This document shows positions 1-6,826 of a stretch of 8,501 bases of DNA, piece after piece; position 1 is the first letter of the stretch; every line of letters starts with the position of its first letter. Origin of the DNA: Candidatus Aminicenantota bacterium (lineage in GTDB: Bacteria > Acidobacteriota > Aminicenantia > Aminicenantales > Aminicenantaceae); contig WTAW01000159.1 of the NCBI GenBank assembly GCA_013139435.1, positions 1 through 8,501 of the forward strand. The letters run 5' to 3'. A program made the position numbers and the translations under genes. Below the pieces are notes generated by a model. That model made no database searches, had not been told where the DNA came from, and saw only the letters and a program-made list of their open reading frames with translations.

Positions 1-1
1 C

Positions 2-172
2 GGGACGTGGGAATCAGGCTGGGCACTGACCTTTCAGTTGATGGACTTCGAGCAAAGAATCGCCATCCTCTCGGGCATCGGAGTCCACCTGATAAGCAAC
101 CTCTTCGAATATTCACTAGGCATTCTCAGTATCCTTTTTCTCACCTTGCCCTTCCTAAATCGTAAAAAATAA
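2..172 (+). CDS. C-terminal fragment of an unidentified membrane protein
   Basis: Reading frame 2 is open from the window edge to a TAA at 170-172 and encodes 56 residues; the start lies outside the window. The visible part has a short polar stretch (around LMDFEQR) followed by a long hydrophobic run of about 30 residues (roughly residues 23-53), which fits one transmembrane helix or a tight pair. It ends in a basic tail, NRKK, as expected for a cytoplasmic C-terminus. Third codon positions are rich in G and C, as in the confirmed genes downstream, which supports coding. Frame 1 is also open here, but its translation is rich in R, P and H and does not look like a protein. I do not recognise the family and infer no function. 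The 202-base gap and separate promoter suggest it is not in the efflux operon. Confidence 0.6.
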   Translation, partial: GTWESGWALTFQLMDFEQRIAILSGIGVHLISNLFEYSLGILSILFLTLPFLNRKK

Positions 173-201
173 AAAGAAATTCGCCAAAAGGTTTCTTTGG
201 C
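173..201 (+). terminator. weak stem-loop after the partial membrane gene
   Basis: GCCAAA (183-188) can pair with TTTGGC (196-201) around a 7-base loop. Alternatively AAAGAAA (173-179) can pair with TTTCTTT (192-198). Both lie just after the stop codon at 172, but no uninterrupted T-run follows. This is at best a weak terminator for the upstream gene. Confidence 0.25.
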
Positions 202-237
202 TGCTGATCATTCACAGTTTTTGTTTCACATTTTACG

Positions 238-265
238 TTTCAGGAAAGTTGTTTTGAGTTATAAT
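238..265 (+). promoter_or_regulatory. candidate sigma-70-like promoter of the efflux operon
   Basis: A perfect TATAAT lies at 260-265. The best -35 candidate is TTTCAG at 238-243 with a 16-base spacer, a poor match to TTGACA. Such a weak -35 would suit a repressor-controlled promoter. Transcription would begin near 272, giving a leader of about 100 bases before the tetR-type ATG at 375. The leader would begin with the hairpin of the mosaic repeat (272-289). The -10 match is direct observation; use of the promoter is inference. Confidence 0.45.
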
Positions 266-271
266 GGATTT

Positions 272-354
272 GCGGTAGATGACTACAGCTGCATCCTTTG
301 CGCCTTGCATCCATTAATGTTAGGGTGGGGTGGCCTCGACTCGTGAATAATCCA
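272..354 (+). repeat. mosaic intergenic repeat, left copy
   Basis: This 83-base stretch reuses pieces found again at 8115-8184 and 8253-8295. In order it has a hairpin module, GCGGTAG (272-278) pairing with CTACAGC (283-289) with one mismatch; CCTTTGC (295-301); the block TTAATGTTAGGGTGGGGT (314-331); and the end block CTCGTGAATAATCCA (340-354), preceded by GGCCTCGA. The end block matches 8170-8184 exactly. It sits between the TATAAT and the regulator start, so it would be transcribed as part of the operon leader. It has no coding potential that I can see. Confidence 0.7.
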
Positions 355-374
355 GGCTAAAAAGGCGAATCCGA

Positions 375-1040
375 ATGAGAGATCTTCGTAAAGAAAGAAA
401 ACGTCACAGAGAACAGGAAAATAAGCTATTCATCTTAAATGCGGCGGAAAATGTGTTTGCCAGGAAGAGCTATGCTCTGGCAACGATGGACGATATTGCC
501 GAAGCAGCCCAATTCTCCAAGGCGACCCTTTACCGGTACTTCAATAGCAAACAAGAGATGTTCATGGAGATCATCCTGAATACTTTTGATGAAGCTTACC
601 AAAGCTGCATCAAGATACAGGAGAAGGACATGTGTTCCAGCGAAAAGCTGCGTGAGCTGATCCATTACATCCTCGGTTACTACCAGAAGAAGAAGAATAT
701 ATCGCGGATTTTCATCATGGAACTGTCTGCGATGAAAAAACTGTTAAAAGTCGATGTGTCAAAACATGGCTGGCATTCCAACAACCATCCCCCGGTTCCT
801 CAAGTTTTTAGAAAAAAAATGGAAGAGATTTTTACCGTCATGGTGAGAATCGTAGAAGAGGGCATTCAGTCAGGGGAATTCCGTAACATGGATCCCAAAG
901 AGGTGTGCTATGTACTGGGGGCTTTGCTCCGCGGGTTTCATTTTAAAGGTCCTATTCGTGAAAAAGAACATACCTTGAATGAGAGCACTGATTTGATTCA
1001 TGATTTTGTCCTTCACGGGATCATAAAGACTGAGAAATAA
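375..1040 (+). CDS. TetR/AcrR-family transcriptional regulator
   Basis: The 221-residue protein has the usual size for a TetR-type repressor. A basic N-terminus (residues 1-17) precedes the DNA-binding domain at about residues 18-64: a first helix (LFILNAAENVFARKSY), the helix-turn-helix (TMDDIAEAAQFSKATLYRYF) and the typical NSKQEMF that follows. The remaining mostly helical part (about 70-221) would form the ligand-binding and dimer domain; it gives no clue to the ligand. ATG 375 is the only plausible start, because an in-frame TAA lies at 348-350. The ribosome site is weak (AAAGG at 361-365). It is the first gene of the operon, 16 bases before the channel gene, so it most likely represses its own transcription and that of the pump until an efflux substrate binds. 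The family assignment is firm; the autorepression is inferred from position. Confidence 0.93.
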   Translation: MRDLRKERKRHREQENKLFILNAAENVFARKSYALATMDDIAEAAQFSKATLYRYFNSKQEMFMEIILNTFDEAYQSCIKIQEKDMCSSEKLRELIHYILGYYQKKKNISRIFIMELSAMKKLLKVDVSKHGWHSNNHPPVPQVFRKKMEEIFTVMVRIVEEGIQSGEFRNMDPKEVCYVLGALLRGFHFKGPIREKEHTLNESTDLIHDFVLHGIIKTEK

Positions 1041-1043
1041 GAA

Positions 1044-1049
1044 GAGGAG
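1044..1049 (+). promoter_or_regulatory. ribosome binding site that sets the channel-gene start
   Basis: GAGGAG lies 7 bases before ATG 1057 but only 1 base before the in-frame GTG at 1051. The spacing favours the ATG, which also places the basic MRK directly before the hydrophobic core of the signal peptide. Confidence 0.7.
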
Positions 1050-1056
1050 CGTGAAC

Positions 1057-2445
1057 ATGCGGAAAACGAGTTATTTCCTTATAGTGATGATTCTTTTTTT
1101 GGCCCTGGGGGGCCTTTCTTTCGCCCAGGATAAAGTGGTTTTGACTCTCGAGAAGAGCATCGAACTGGCCCTCACTCAGAATCCTTACCATTTGGCCACA
1201 GAAGAACGTGTGGATGCGGCCGAACAACAAGTGAGAGCCGCCGCCGCCGGCTTTCTCCCTTCACTCAACTCTACGGGAATGGCCACTCTCGATGAGAAGC
1301 TGTTCGAGCTGGAATTTCCCTCATTCATTCCCGGACGGCCGCCGGAAAAAGTGAAAGTGGACTTCACCAGAGACTACCAGTTTGCCCTGAACTTATCCAT
1401 CCCCCTTTACACAGGAGGACGGTTGACTGCGGGTTACAGGAGTGCCAAGTATAACCTCAAGTCCACACAGGAATCTGTGCGCCAGTCCGAACACATCACG
1501 GTTTTTAACACTAAAGCGGCGTTTTACGGCTGTCTGCTTGCCAGGGAGTTTGTGGGAGTTGCCGAACAGGCTGTAAAGGATGCGGAAGACCTCCACAAGA
1601 ATGTGAAGAGCCAGTATGAGGTAGGCCTTGCCTCCCAGTTTGACCTGTTGCGGTCCGAGGTGAGGGTGGTCAACTTCAAGCCTCAGTTGATCCAGGCCAG
1701 GAACAACTTCGAGGTCATGAAGCTAAACCTGAAGACATTGTTGGGGATGGATATTGCTATACCCATCGAGCTTAAAGGAAATCTGTCCTATGAACCCATA
1801 GAGCCCGATCCGGAGAAGAGTCTTGGGATCGCCCTCCAGAACAGGCCCGAGATCCTCCAGTTGGAGTACCAAAAAAGGATAGCCGAAGAGATGTGGAAAA
1901 TGGCAAGGGCCGAACGCCTACCGACTTTGGCCATCTCGGGATCGTTCAATTTCTGGGCAGACCGGTTGGCGATCACAGGCGATACGTGGCAGGATTATTA
2001 CACCGTGAACCTCGTCCTGTCGTTGCCCATATTCAACGGCTTTGGCCCCGCCGCACGCCAGGCGCAAGCCAAGTCGGCCGTCAGAGAGATCGAGTTGACG
2101 TTGAAGGGATTGAAGGATGGAGTCAAGTTTGAGGTCAGCCAAGCCATACTGAAGATCGAGGAAGCCAGAGAATCCCTTCTCTCTCAAGAGAAAAATGTCG
2201 AACAGGCAGAGGAAAGCCTGCGGATCGCCAATTTAAATTACACAGAGGGAATGATCACCGTCCTTGATGTGAGTGCGACACAGACTGCTCTCATTCAAGC
2301 CCGAGTCAATTATTCGCAGGCTGTGTACGATTTATTTGTGGCCGTGGCTGATTTTGAGAGGTCTTTAGGCGTTAAAAAAAGCGAGATAGATCCAGACATT
2401 TTAATGAAGCAAAAACAGGTTGCTTCCTACGGAGGGGTCAAATGA
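1057..2445 (+). CDS. TolC-like outer-membrane efflux channel (OEP family)
   Basis: The protein is 462 residues from ATG 1057. Residues 1-23 form a Sec signal peptide ending SFA before QD. There is no cysteine at the cleavage site, so unlike OprM-type channels it is not a lipoprotein. The mature part shows the internal duplication of the TolC/OEP family. Each half has a membrane beta-strand motif (LNLSIPLYTGG in the first, VLSLPIFNGFG in the second). Each half also has a helical motif of the form Y-x-x-G-x-x-x-x-x-D (YEVGLASQFDLL and YTEGMITVLDV). Long heptad-like stretches between them would form the periplasmic alpha-barrel. A trimer would provide the exit duct through the outer membrane for the pump encoded next to it. 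The stop codon overlaps the adaptor start (ATGA), which implies coupled translation. The family is clear; the closest subfamily is not. Confidence 0.93.
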   Translation: MRKTSYFLIVMILFLALGGLSFAQDKVVLTLEKSIELALTQNPYHLATEERVDAAEQQVRAAAAGFLPSLNSTGMATLDEKLFELEFPSFIPGRPPEKVKVDFTRDYQFALNLSIPLYTGGRLTAGYRSAKYNLKSTQESVRQSEHITVFNTKAAFYGCLLAREFVGVAEQAVKDAEDLHKNVKSQYEVGLASQFDLLRSEVRVVNFKPQLIQARNNFEVMKLNLKTLLGMDIAIPIELKGNLSYEPIEPDPEKSLGIALQNRPEILQLEYQKRIAEEMWKMARAERLPTLAISGSFNFWADRLAITGDTWQDYYTVNLVLSLPIFNGFGPAARQAQAKSAVREIELTLKGLKDGVKFEVSQAILKIEEARESLLSQEKNVEQAEESLRIANLNYTEGMITVLDVSATQTALIQARVNYSQAVYDLFVAVADFERSLGVKKSEIDPDILMKQKQVASYGGVK

Positions 2446-3551
2446 CAAAGAAAAAATTAATTTATTCGGGATTAGCTCTTGTCCTTCTTCTCTCTCTGGT
2501 CTATTGCCGAGCTCAAGAGCAAGAAGAAATCCAGGAAGAGAGTTTTGGTGCGGCTCTGGTGACTGTTTTTAAAGTCCGCAAACAGAGGATCTCGGAAAAA
2601 CTGGTTTTTACCGGAGTCATCGAGGCGTGGCAGACGATGAATATCACGCCTGAGATCGGTGGAAGGATCGCGAAGATATATGTCGAAGAGGGGGACAGGG
2701 TCCGAAAGGGACAGCTGCTTGCCGAACTGGACACTCGGGCGGCACGTCTTCTTGTGGAACAAGCAGAGGCGGCGGTAGCCGTGGCCCAGGCCAACTACAA
2801 TGATGCAGAGAAAAACATGGAGCGCATGGAGCGGTTGATCAAAGAGAATGCCGTATCAGAGCAGCAGTATGAAAAGATCAAACTGGCTTTCGAGTCTGCA
2901 GAAGCACAGCTTAACCAGGTACAAGCCGCACTGAATCTGTCTAAATATAACCTCGATGTGTCCATCATGGAAGCCCCGTTCAACGGTGTCGTGGCCTCTA
3001 AAAATGCAGAAGTCGGCGATGTGATCAACCCGATGATGGGCGGTTTTTCTCCCACCAGCGGAGTCGTCACTCTGATGGATTTTTCGCGGGTCAAAATAGA
3101 AGTCGATGTCTCCTATCAGGATGTGATCCGCATCAAAAAAGGACAGCCGGCTTCCATGGCCGTATCGGCATTCCAGGGACGTATTTTCCCAGGACGTGTA
3201 TCGGTTGTGAACCTGACAGCAGATCCCATGACCAAAAAGTTCCACGTGGAGATCGCCGCAGACAATCCGGATCTTCTCCTCAGGCCCAACACCTTCGGAG
3301 AGATAATGATCGAAGTGAGCTCCCATGAAGATGCGCTGGTAGTCCCCCAGAACGCGATCCTGGAAAATAAATATGTGTTTGTCGTCAATGAGGACAACAT
3401 GGTCAGAAGACAGGAAGTGAGCTTGGGGCTCGAGAATACGGATATGGTTGAGATCATCAGCGGTGTTCAATTCGGAGACAGGGTTGTCGTTGAAGGGAGT
3501 TATGGCTTAGATGACGGGATGAAAATCGAGATCAAAGAGGTTATCCAATGA
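2442..3551 (+). CDS. RND efflux periplasmic adaptor (membrane fusion protein)
   Basis: The 369-residue protein has the full adaptor architecture. After an N-terminal hydrophobic segment (residues 6-21) comes the first half of the lipoyl-like domain (about 64-99, with PEIGGRIAKIYVEEGDRVRKGQLLAELD). An alpha-helical hairpin follows (about 103-170), then the second lipoyl half (about 174-197, EAPFNGVVASKNAEVGD), a beta-barrel (about 205-292) and a membrane-proximal domain (about 295-365). At the hairpin tip R128, L132 and S139 match the R-x3-L-x6-S pattern that TolC-dependent adaptors use to dock on the channel. Cys22 in LSLVYC suggests a lipid anchor, though tyrosine before the cysteine is unusual for a lipobox. 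GGAGGGG at 2431-2437 gives a strong ribosome site. Both ends overlap neighbouring genes by ATGA. It would link the inner-membrane pump to the outer-membrane channel. Confidence 0.94.
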   Translation: MTKKKLIYSGLALVLLLSLVYCRAQEQEEIQEESFGAALVTVFKVRKQRISEKLVFTGVIEAWQTMNITPEIGGRIAKIYVEEGDRVRKGQLLAELDTRAARLLVEQAEAAVAVAQANYNDAEKNMERMERLIKENAVSEQQYEKIKLAFESAEAQLNQVQAALNLSKYNLDVSIMEAPFNGVVASKNAEVGDVINPMMGGFSPTSGVVTLMDFSRVKIEVDVSYQDVIRIKKGQPASMAVSAFQGRIFPGRVSVVNLTADPMTKKFHVEIAADNPDLLLRPNTFGEIMIEVSSHEDALVVPQNAILENKYVFVVNEDNMVRRQEVSLGLENTDMVEIISGVQFGDRVVVEGSYGLDDGMKIEIKEVIQ

Positions 3552-6500
3552 AAATACCCGAGTTTTCCGTAAACAGAAAAGTCACCACAGCCATGCTGGC
3601 CATGATCTTGGTGGTCCTCGGCTCTCTCGCTTTTACAAGACTGGGGTTGGACCTTTTCCCCGACCTGGAATTCCCCACGGTATCCGTGATCACGATATAC
3701 AGCGGTGCCTCTTCAGAGGACATCGAGAACACGGTCACGAGGCCCTTGGAGCAAGTTATTAACTCGGTCAGCCGTGTGAAGAAGGTGAATTCGATCACAT
3801 CCGAAGGGTATTCGGTCATCATGGTGGAATTCGAGTGGGGGACCAACCTCGACTTTGCGGCACAGGACATCAGAGACCAGATCGGTCTTTATGAGAGTTA
3901 TCTTCCCGAAGATGTGGGCGACCCTCTTGTCGTGAAATTCAGCTTCGCTATGTGGCCCATACTTTTTGGCGGAATTACGGCGGATCGGCCCACTGTCGAG
4001 CTCAAGGAAATGATCGAAAATGAGGTGGCCCCGAGGTTGGAACGTATCGATGGCGTTGCCTCCGTGCAGGTACAATCCACGGAAGTCAGGGAGATTCTCG
4101 TCGCCATCGATAGGGGGGCTCTCGAATCCCGAAATCTTTCTCTGGACCAGATATTAGTAGCCCTCCGGATGGAGAATTTAAATCTTCCTGCGGGCCATGT
4201 GGTCGAAAGACATTCTGACATCTTGGTGAGGACTATCGGAGAATTCGAGAGCATCGATGATATCAGCAACACAATAGTCGGAGCGACCCAAGCAGGCCAA
4301 CCCATCTACATGAGTGATGTGGCAGAAGTAAGTGACGGACTCAAAGAAACAAGATATATTTCGCGGATACAGAAAAAAAAGGGAGTCATCTATTTTGTCA
4401 GCAAACGATCGGGAGCCAACACGGTCATAACAGCTGAAGCCGTAAAAAAAGAATTGACGAGAATTCGAGAAACTCTCCCCCCGGATGTTGAGTTTTTCCC
4501 GTTCATGGACCAGTCGGATATGATCCAGCAGGTCATCCGAAGAACAGGAAATAATGCCCTCGTTGGAGGAGTTCTAGCGATCTTATTTATCTTTGTCTTT
4601 CTACGGAATTGGCGGCCGACACTGACGATCGGTTTGGCGATCCCCCTCTCCATCATCACGACATTCATCGCCCTGTATGCGGCGGGATATACACTGAACC
4701 TTCTGACCATGGGAGGATTAGCCCTAGGTATCGGGATGCTTGTGGACAACGCTGTCGTGGTCATCGAGAATATTTTCCGTCACATCGAGGAGGGGGAGGA
4801 AAAGAACGAGGCGGCCAAAAAAGGCGCCTCTGAGGTGGGAATGGCGATCACGGCCTCCACCATCACAACCATTGCCGTTTTTTTCCCCATGATCTTTGCC
4901 CAGGGAGTGACGGGGAAACTGACGCGTGGTCTGGCTCTTTCCATTGCCTTTTCTTTGTTTGCCTCGCTTTTTGTGGCCTTGACGATTATTCCCTTGGTGG
5001 CCTCATTGCTGTTCAAAGCTAACGATAAACCAGGCGCAAAAGGTTATAAAAAGGGAACACAACAGTTTGTTAAAGTCCGTGATTTATACAGAAGAACTCT
5101 TAAAAAGGCCCTGCAACGGAGAAAACTCGTCCTCGCAGGTGTTTTAGGGTTTTTCTTGCTCTCCTTCGTGCTGATGCCATTCCTCGGGACCGAATTTATG
5201 CCCGCAATGGATAGGGATATGCTCATTCTCAGAGTCAAAATGCCGGTCGGGACTTCACTCGAGGAAACGAACCGGGTGGTGACAATGGCTGAGGAATTGC
5301 TGGATGCCCAGCCAGAGGTGAAAGTGATCTCGGCTCAAGTGGGTTCGGCCGCCGAAGAGGACCCTCAGGATACGGCAAGCGGATTCTCCAACTCGGGAAC
5401 CCATGAAGGAATTCTCTGGGTCGGGCTTGTCAAACAGACCGAGAGGGATCTTTCTGACCTTGAGATCATGGAGCGAGTCCGGAGTCAGCTCCCCAAGCTC
5501 AAAGGTGTCAAGTTTGAGGCTATGGATATGGGCCAGATGATGACAGGCGGCTCCCAGTTTCCTGTGGAGATCAAGATATTCGGAAAAGACCTTGATTTCT
5601 TGAAGGGCATTGCCGATGACATGGTCGCAAGGATAAAAGATGTGGAAGGCCTCAGGGATGTGACGCACTCCCTGTCTGAGAGAAAGCCGGAGTATCACAT
5701 CCGCATCAACCGCGAGAAAGCTTCAAGGATGGGATTGATGGTCAACCAACTGGCCAACACTGTGCAGACGGCGTCACTGGGAAAGGTCGCCACGCGGTAT
5801 AGAGAGGGAAATGAGGAAATCGACATCAGAGTCCGTTTTGACAAAAAATACAGAGATACACTCGAAGACATCAAGGACATTCCCATCGCCACGCCCAATA
5901 ACACCACGATCCGGTTGGACCAGGTCGCTACGATCACGAGAGGCGAGGGGCCGATCCAGATCACCCGGGAGAACCAGGCACGCCAGATAACAGTCTCGGC
6001 AAACATTGCTGGAAGAGACCTGGGCAGTGTTGTGAAGGATATCAAAACAAAGATCGTGGGGATCGAGAAGGGCCTACCCTCCGGGTACTTTATAGAATTC
6101 GGTGGCCAGTATGCAGATATGCAGGATGCATTCATCATCATGGCTGGCGCATTCCTTCTCGCCACTCTTCTGGTGTATATGATCATGGCCTCTCAATTCG
6201 AATCCTTCAAGCATCCCTTGATCATCATGTTCACCATTCCCCTTGCTTTGATAGGTGTCGTTGTCGCATTGATCATCACAGGAAAGCCAGTGAGCCTTCC
6301 GATCCTCATCGGTTTTGTCATGCTCGGTGGGATCGCAGTGAACAATGGGATCGTGATGGTGGATTACATCAACCAGTTGAAGCGAAGAGGCGTGGAGAAG
6401 AAAGAAGCCATACTTCAGGCGTCTTCGATCCGCCTGCGTCCTGTTTTGATCACAGCTCTGACCACAGTCTTGGGGATGTTGCCCATGGCCATTGACGCCT

Positions 6501-6640
6501 CACAAGGATCAGAGATGAGGGCGCCCATGGCGATAACTGTTATCGGCGGGTTGATCGCTACGACATTCCTCACTCTATATGTGATCCCCATTATCTACAG
6601 CCTTTTCGACCGCGTCTCCTTCAAAACCAAAAAAATATAG
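3548..6640 (+). CDS. RND-family efflux pump permease (AcrB-like)
   Basis: At 1,030 residues this is a full-length RND pump. Transmembrane helix 1 lies at about 12-30, followed by a large periplasmic loop (31-334). Helices 2-6 span about 335-488 and helix 7 about 528-545. A second large periplasmic loop (546-861) precedes helices 8-12 (about 862-1020). The two halves are an internal duplication. Family signatures include LDLFPDLEFPTVSV near the N-terminus, LRNWRPTLTIGLAIPLS in helices 2-3, GMLVDNAVVVIEN in helix 4 and LRPVLITALTTVLGMLPMA in helix 11. In the proton-relay positions Asp400 is kept, the second Asp of AcrB is Asn401, and the helix-10 Lys of AcrB is Asn932. The pump would act as a proton-driven trimer exporting amphiphilic compounds, or metabolites, through the adaptor and channel encoded upstream. 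AAGAGG at 3535-3540 is the ribosome site. Substrate is not predictable. Confidence 0.95.
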   Translation: MKIPEFSVNRKVTTAMLAMILVVLGSLAFTRLGLDLFPDLEFPTVSVITIYSGASSEDIENTVTRPLEQVINSVSRVKKVNSITSEGYSVIMVEFEWGTNLDFAAQDIRDQIGLYESYLPEDVGDPLVVKFSFAMWPILFGGITADRPTVELKEMIENEVAPRLERIDGVASVQVQSTEVREILVAIDRGALESRNLSLDQILVALRMENLNLPAGHVVERHSDILVRTIGEFESIDDISNTIVGATQAGQPIYMSDVAEVSDGLKETRYISRIQKKKGVIYFVSKRSGANTVITAEAVKKELTRIRETLPPDVEFFPFMDQSDMIQQVIRRTGNNALVGGVLAILFIFVFLRNWRPTLTIGLAIPLSIITTFIALYAAGYTLNLLTMGGLALGIGMLVDNAVVVIENIFRHIEEGEEKNEAAKKGASEVGMAITASTITTIAVFFPMIFAQGVTGKLTRGLALSIAFSLFASLFVALTIIPLVASLLFKANDKPGAKGYKKGTQQFVKVRDLYRRTLKKALQRRKLVLAGVLGFFLLSFVLMPFLGTEFMPAMDRDMLILRVKMPVGTSLEETNRVVTMAEELLDAQPEVKVISAQVGSAAEEDPQDTASGFSNSGTHEGILWVGLVKQTERDLSDLEIMERVRSQLPKLKGVKFEAMDMGQMMTGGSQFPVEIKIFGKDLDFLKGIADDMVARIKDVEGLRDVTHSLSERKPEYHIRINREKASRMGLMVNQLANTVQTASLGKVATRYREGNEEIDIRVRFDKKYRDTLEDIKDIPIATPNNTTIRLDQVATITRGEGPIQITRENQARQITVSANIAGRDLGSVVKDIKTKIVGIEKGLPSGYFIEFGGQYADMQDAFIIMAGAFLLATLLVYMIMASQFESFKHPLIIMFTIPLALIGVVVALIITGKPVSLPILIGFVMLGGIAVNNGIVMVDYINQLKRRGVEKKEAILQASSIRLRPVLITALTTVLGMLPMAIDASQGSEMRAPMAITVIGGLIATTFLTLYVIPIIYSLFDRVSFKTKKI

Positions 6641-6642
6641 GG

Positions 6643-6659
6643 TCCATTCCCCGAATGGA
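6643..6659. repeat. short perfect hairpin directly after the pump gene
   Basis: TCCATTC (6643-6649) and GAATGGA (6653-6659) form a 7-base-pair stem with a CCC loop, two bases after the pump stop codon. A G-T pair (6642/6660) can extend it. No T-run follows, so it is not a classical intrinsic terminator. It may still stabilise the 3' end of the operon mRNA. It is related to the hairpin at 6749-6769 in inverted orientation. Confidence 0.6.
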
Positions 6660-6662
6660 TCG

Positions 6663-6716
6663 AAAATGGGGACTGGCTCGTTTTCCCGGCAGGAAAAAGG
6701 TGCCTGTACCCATTTT
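6663..6716. repeat. 54-base REP-like imperfect palindrome
   Basis: The outer arms AAAATGGG (6663-6670) and CCCATTTT (6709-6716) pair perfectly. The pairing continues inward to a GGCA loop (6688-6691), giving 20 pairs in 25 positions. Mismatches fall opposite 6671, 6674, 6678, 6680 and 6685. The ends resemble the interspersed palindromes often linked to REP-associated tyrosine transposases (RAYT), but this link rests on memory of the motif and no RAYT gene is in the window. Because it lies between convergent genes and its arms carry an A-run and a T-run, it could also act as a two-way transcription stop. Confidence 0.6.
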
Positions 6717-6748
6717 GAGATGTTTCTATGTAGCATGTGTTTCCTTAC

Positions 6749-6769
6749 GGACCGTTCGGGGAACGGTCC
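6749..6769. repeat. 9-base-pair perfect hairpin between convergent genes
   Basis: GGACCGTTC (6749-6757) and GAACGGTCC (6761-6769) form a perfect 9-base-pair stem with a GGG loop. Its reverse complement matches the region 6641-6661 at 16 of 21 positions, and the changes within the stem keep base pairing. It lies 57 bases beyond the stop codon of the leftward baeRF gene, so it may cap that transcript. There is no adjacent T-run on either strand. Confidence 0.65.
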
Positions 6770-6826
6770 CTACACTTCACTTGAGTAAATGATTCTTACA
6801 CTTCAGATTGATTCAGGAAGTTGAAA

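Noticed and set aside
1051..1056. GTG 1051 as the start of the channel gene
   Set aside because: It is only 1 base from the GAGGAG ribosome site, whereas ATG 1057 is at 7 bases and begins a typical signal peptide.
2856..3470. Leftward 204-residue open frame inside the adaptor gene
   Set aside because: The plus-strand frame shows complete adaptor domains. The antisense frame has no start signals or recognisable protein features.
4373..4381. A8G run in the pump gene that contains the A-AAA-AAG slippery heptamer in frame
   Set aside because: A minus-one shift would end at a TGA within about 20 codons and give a truncated pump. There is no stimulatory upstream ribosome site or downstream hairpin that I can see, and the pump reads normally through it as KKK.
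6771..6805. Direct repeat TACACTTCA (6771-6779 and 6797-6805) as a possible target duplication or CRISPR-like unit
   Set aside because: Nine bases seen twice in AT-rich sequence, with no element of defined ends between them and no further copies. Chance is likely.
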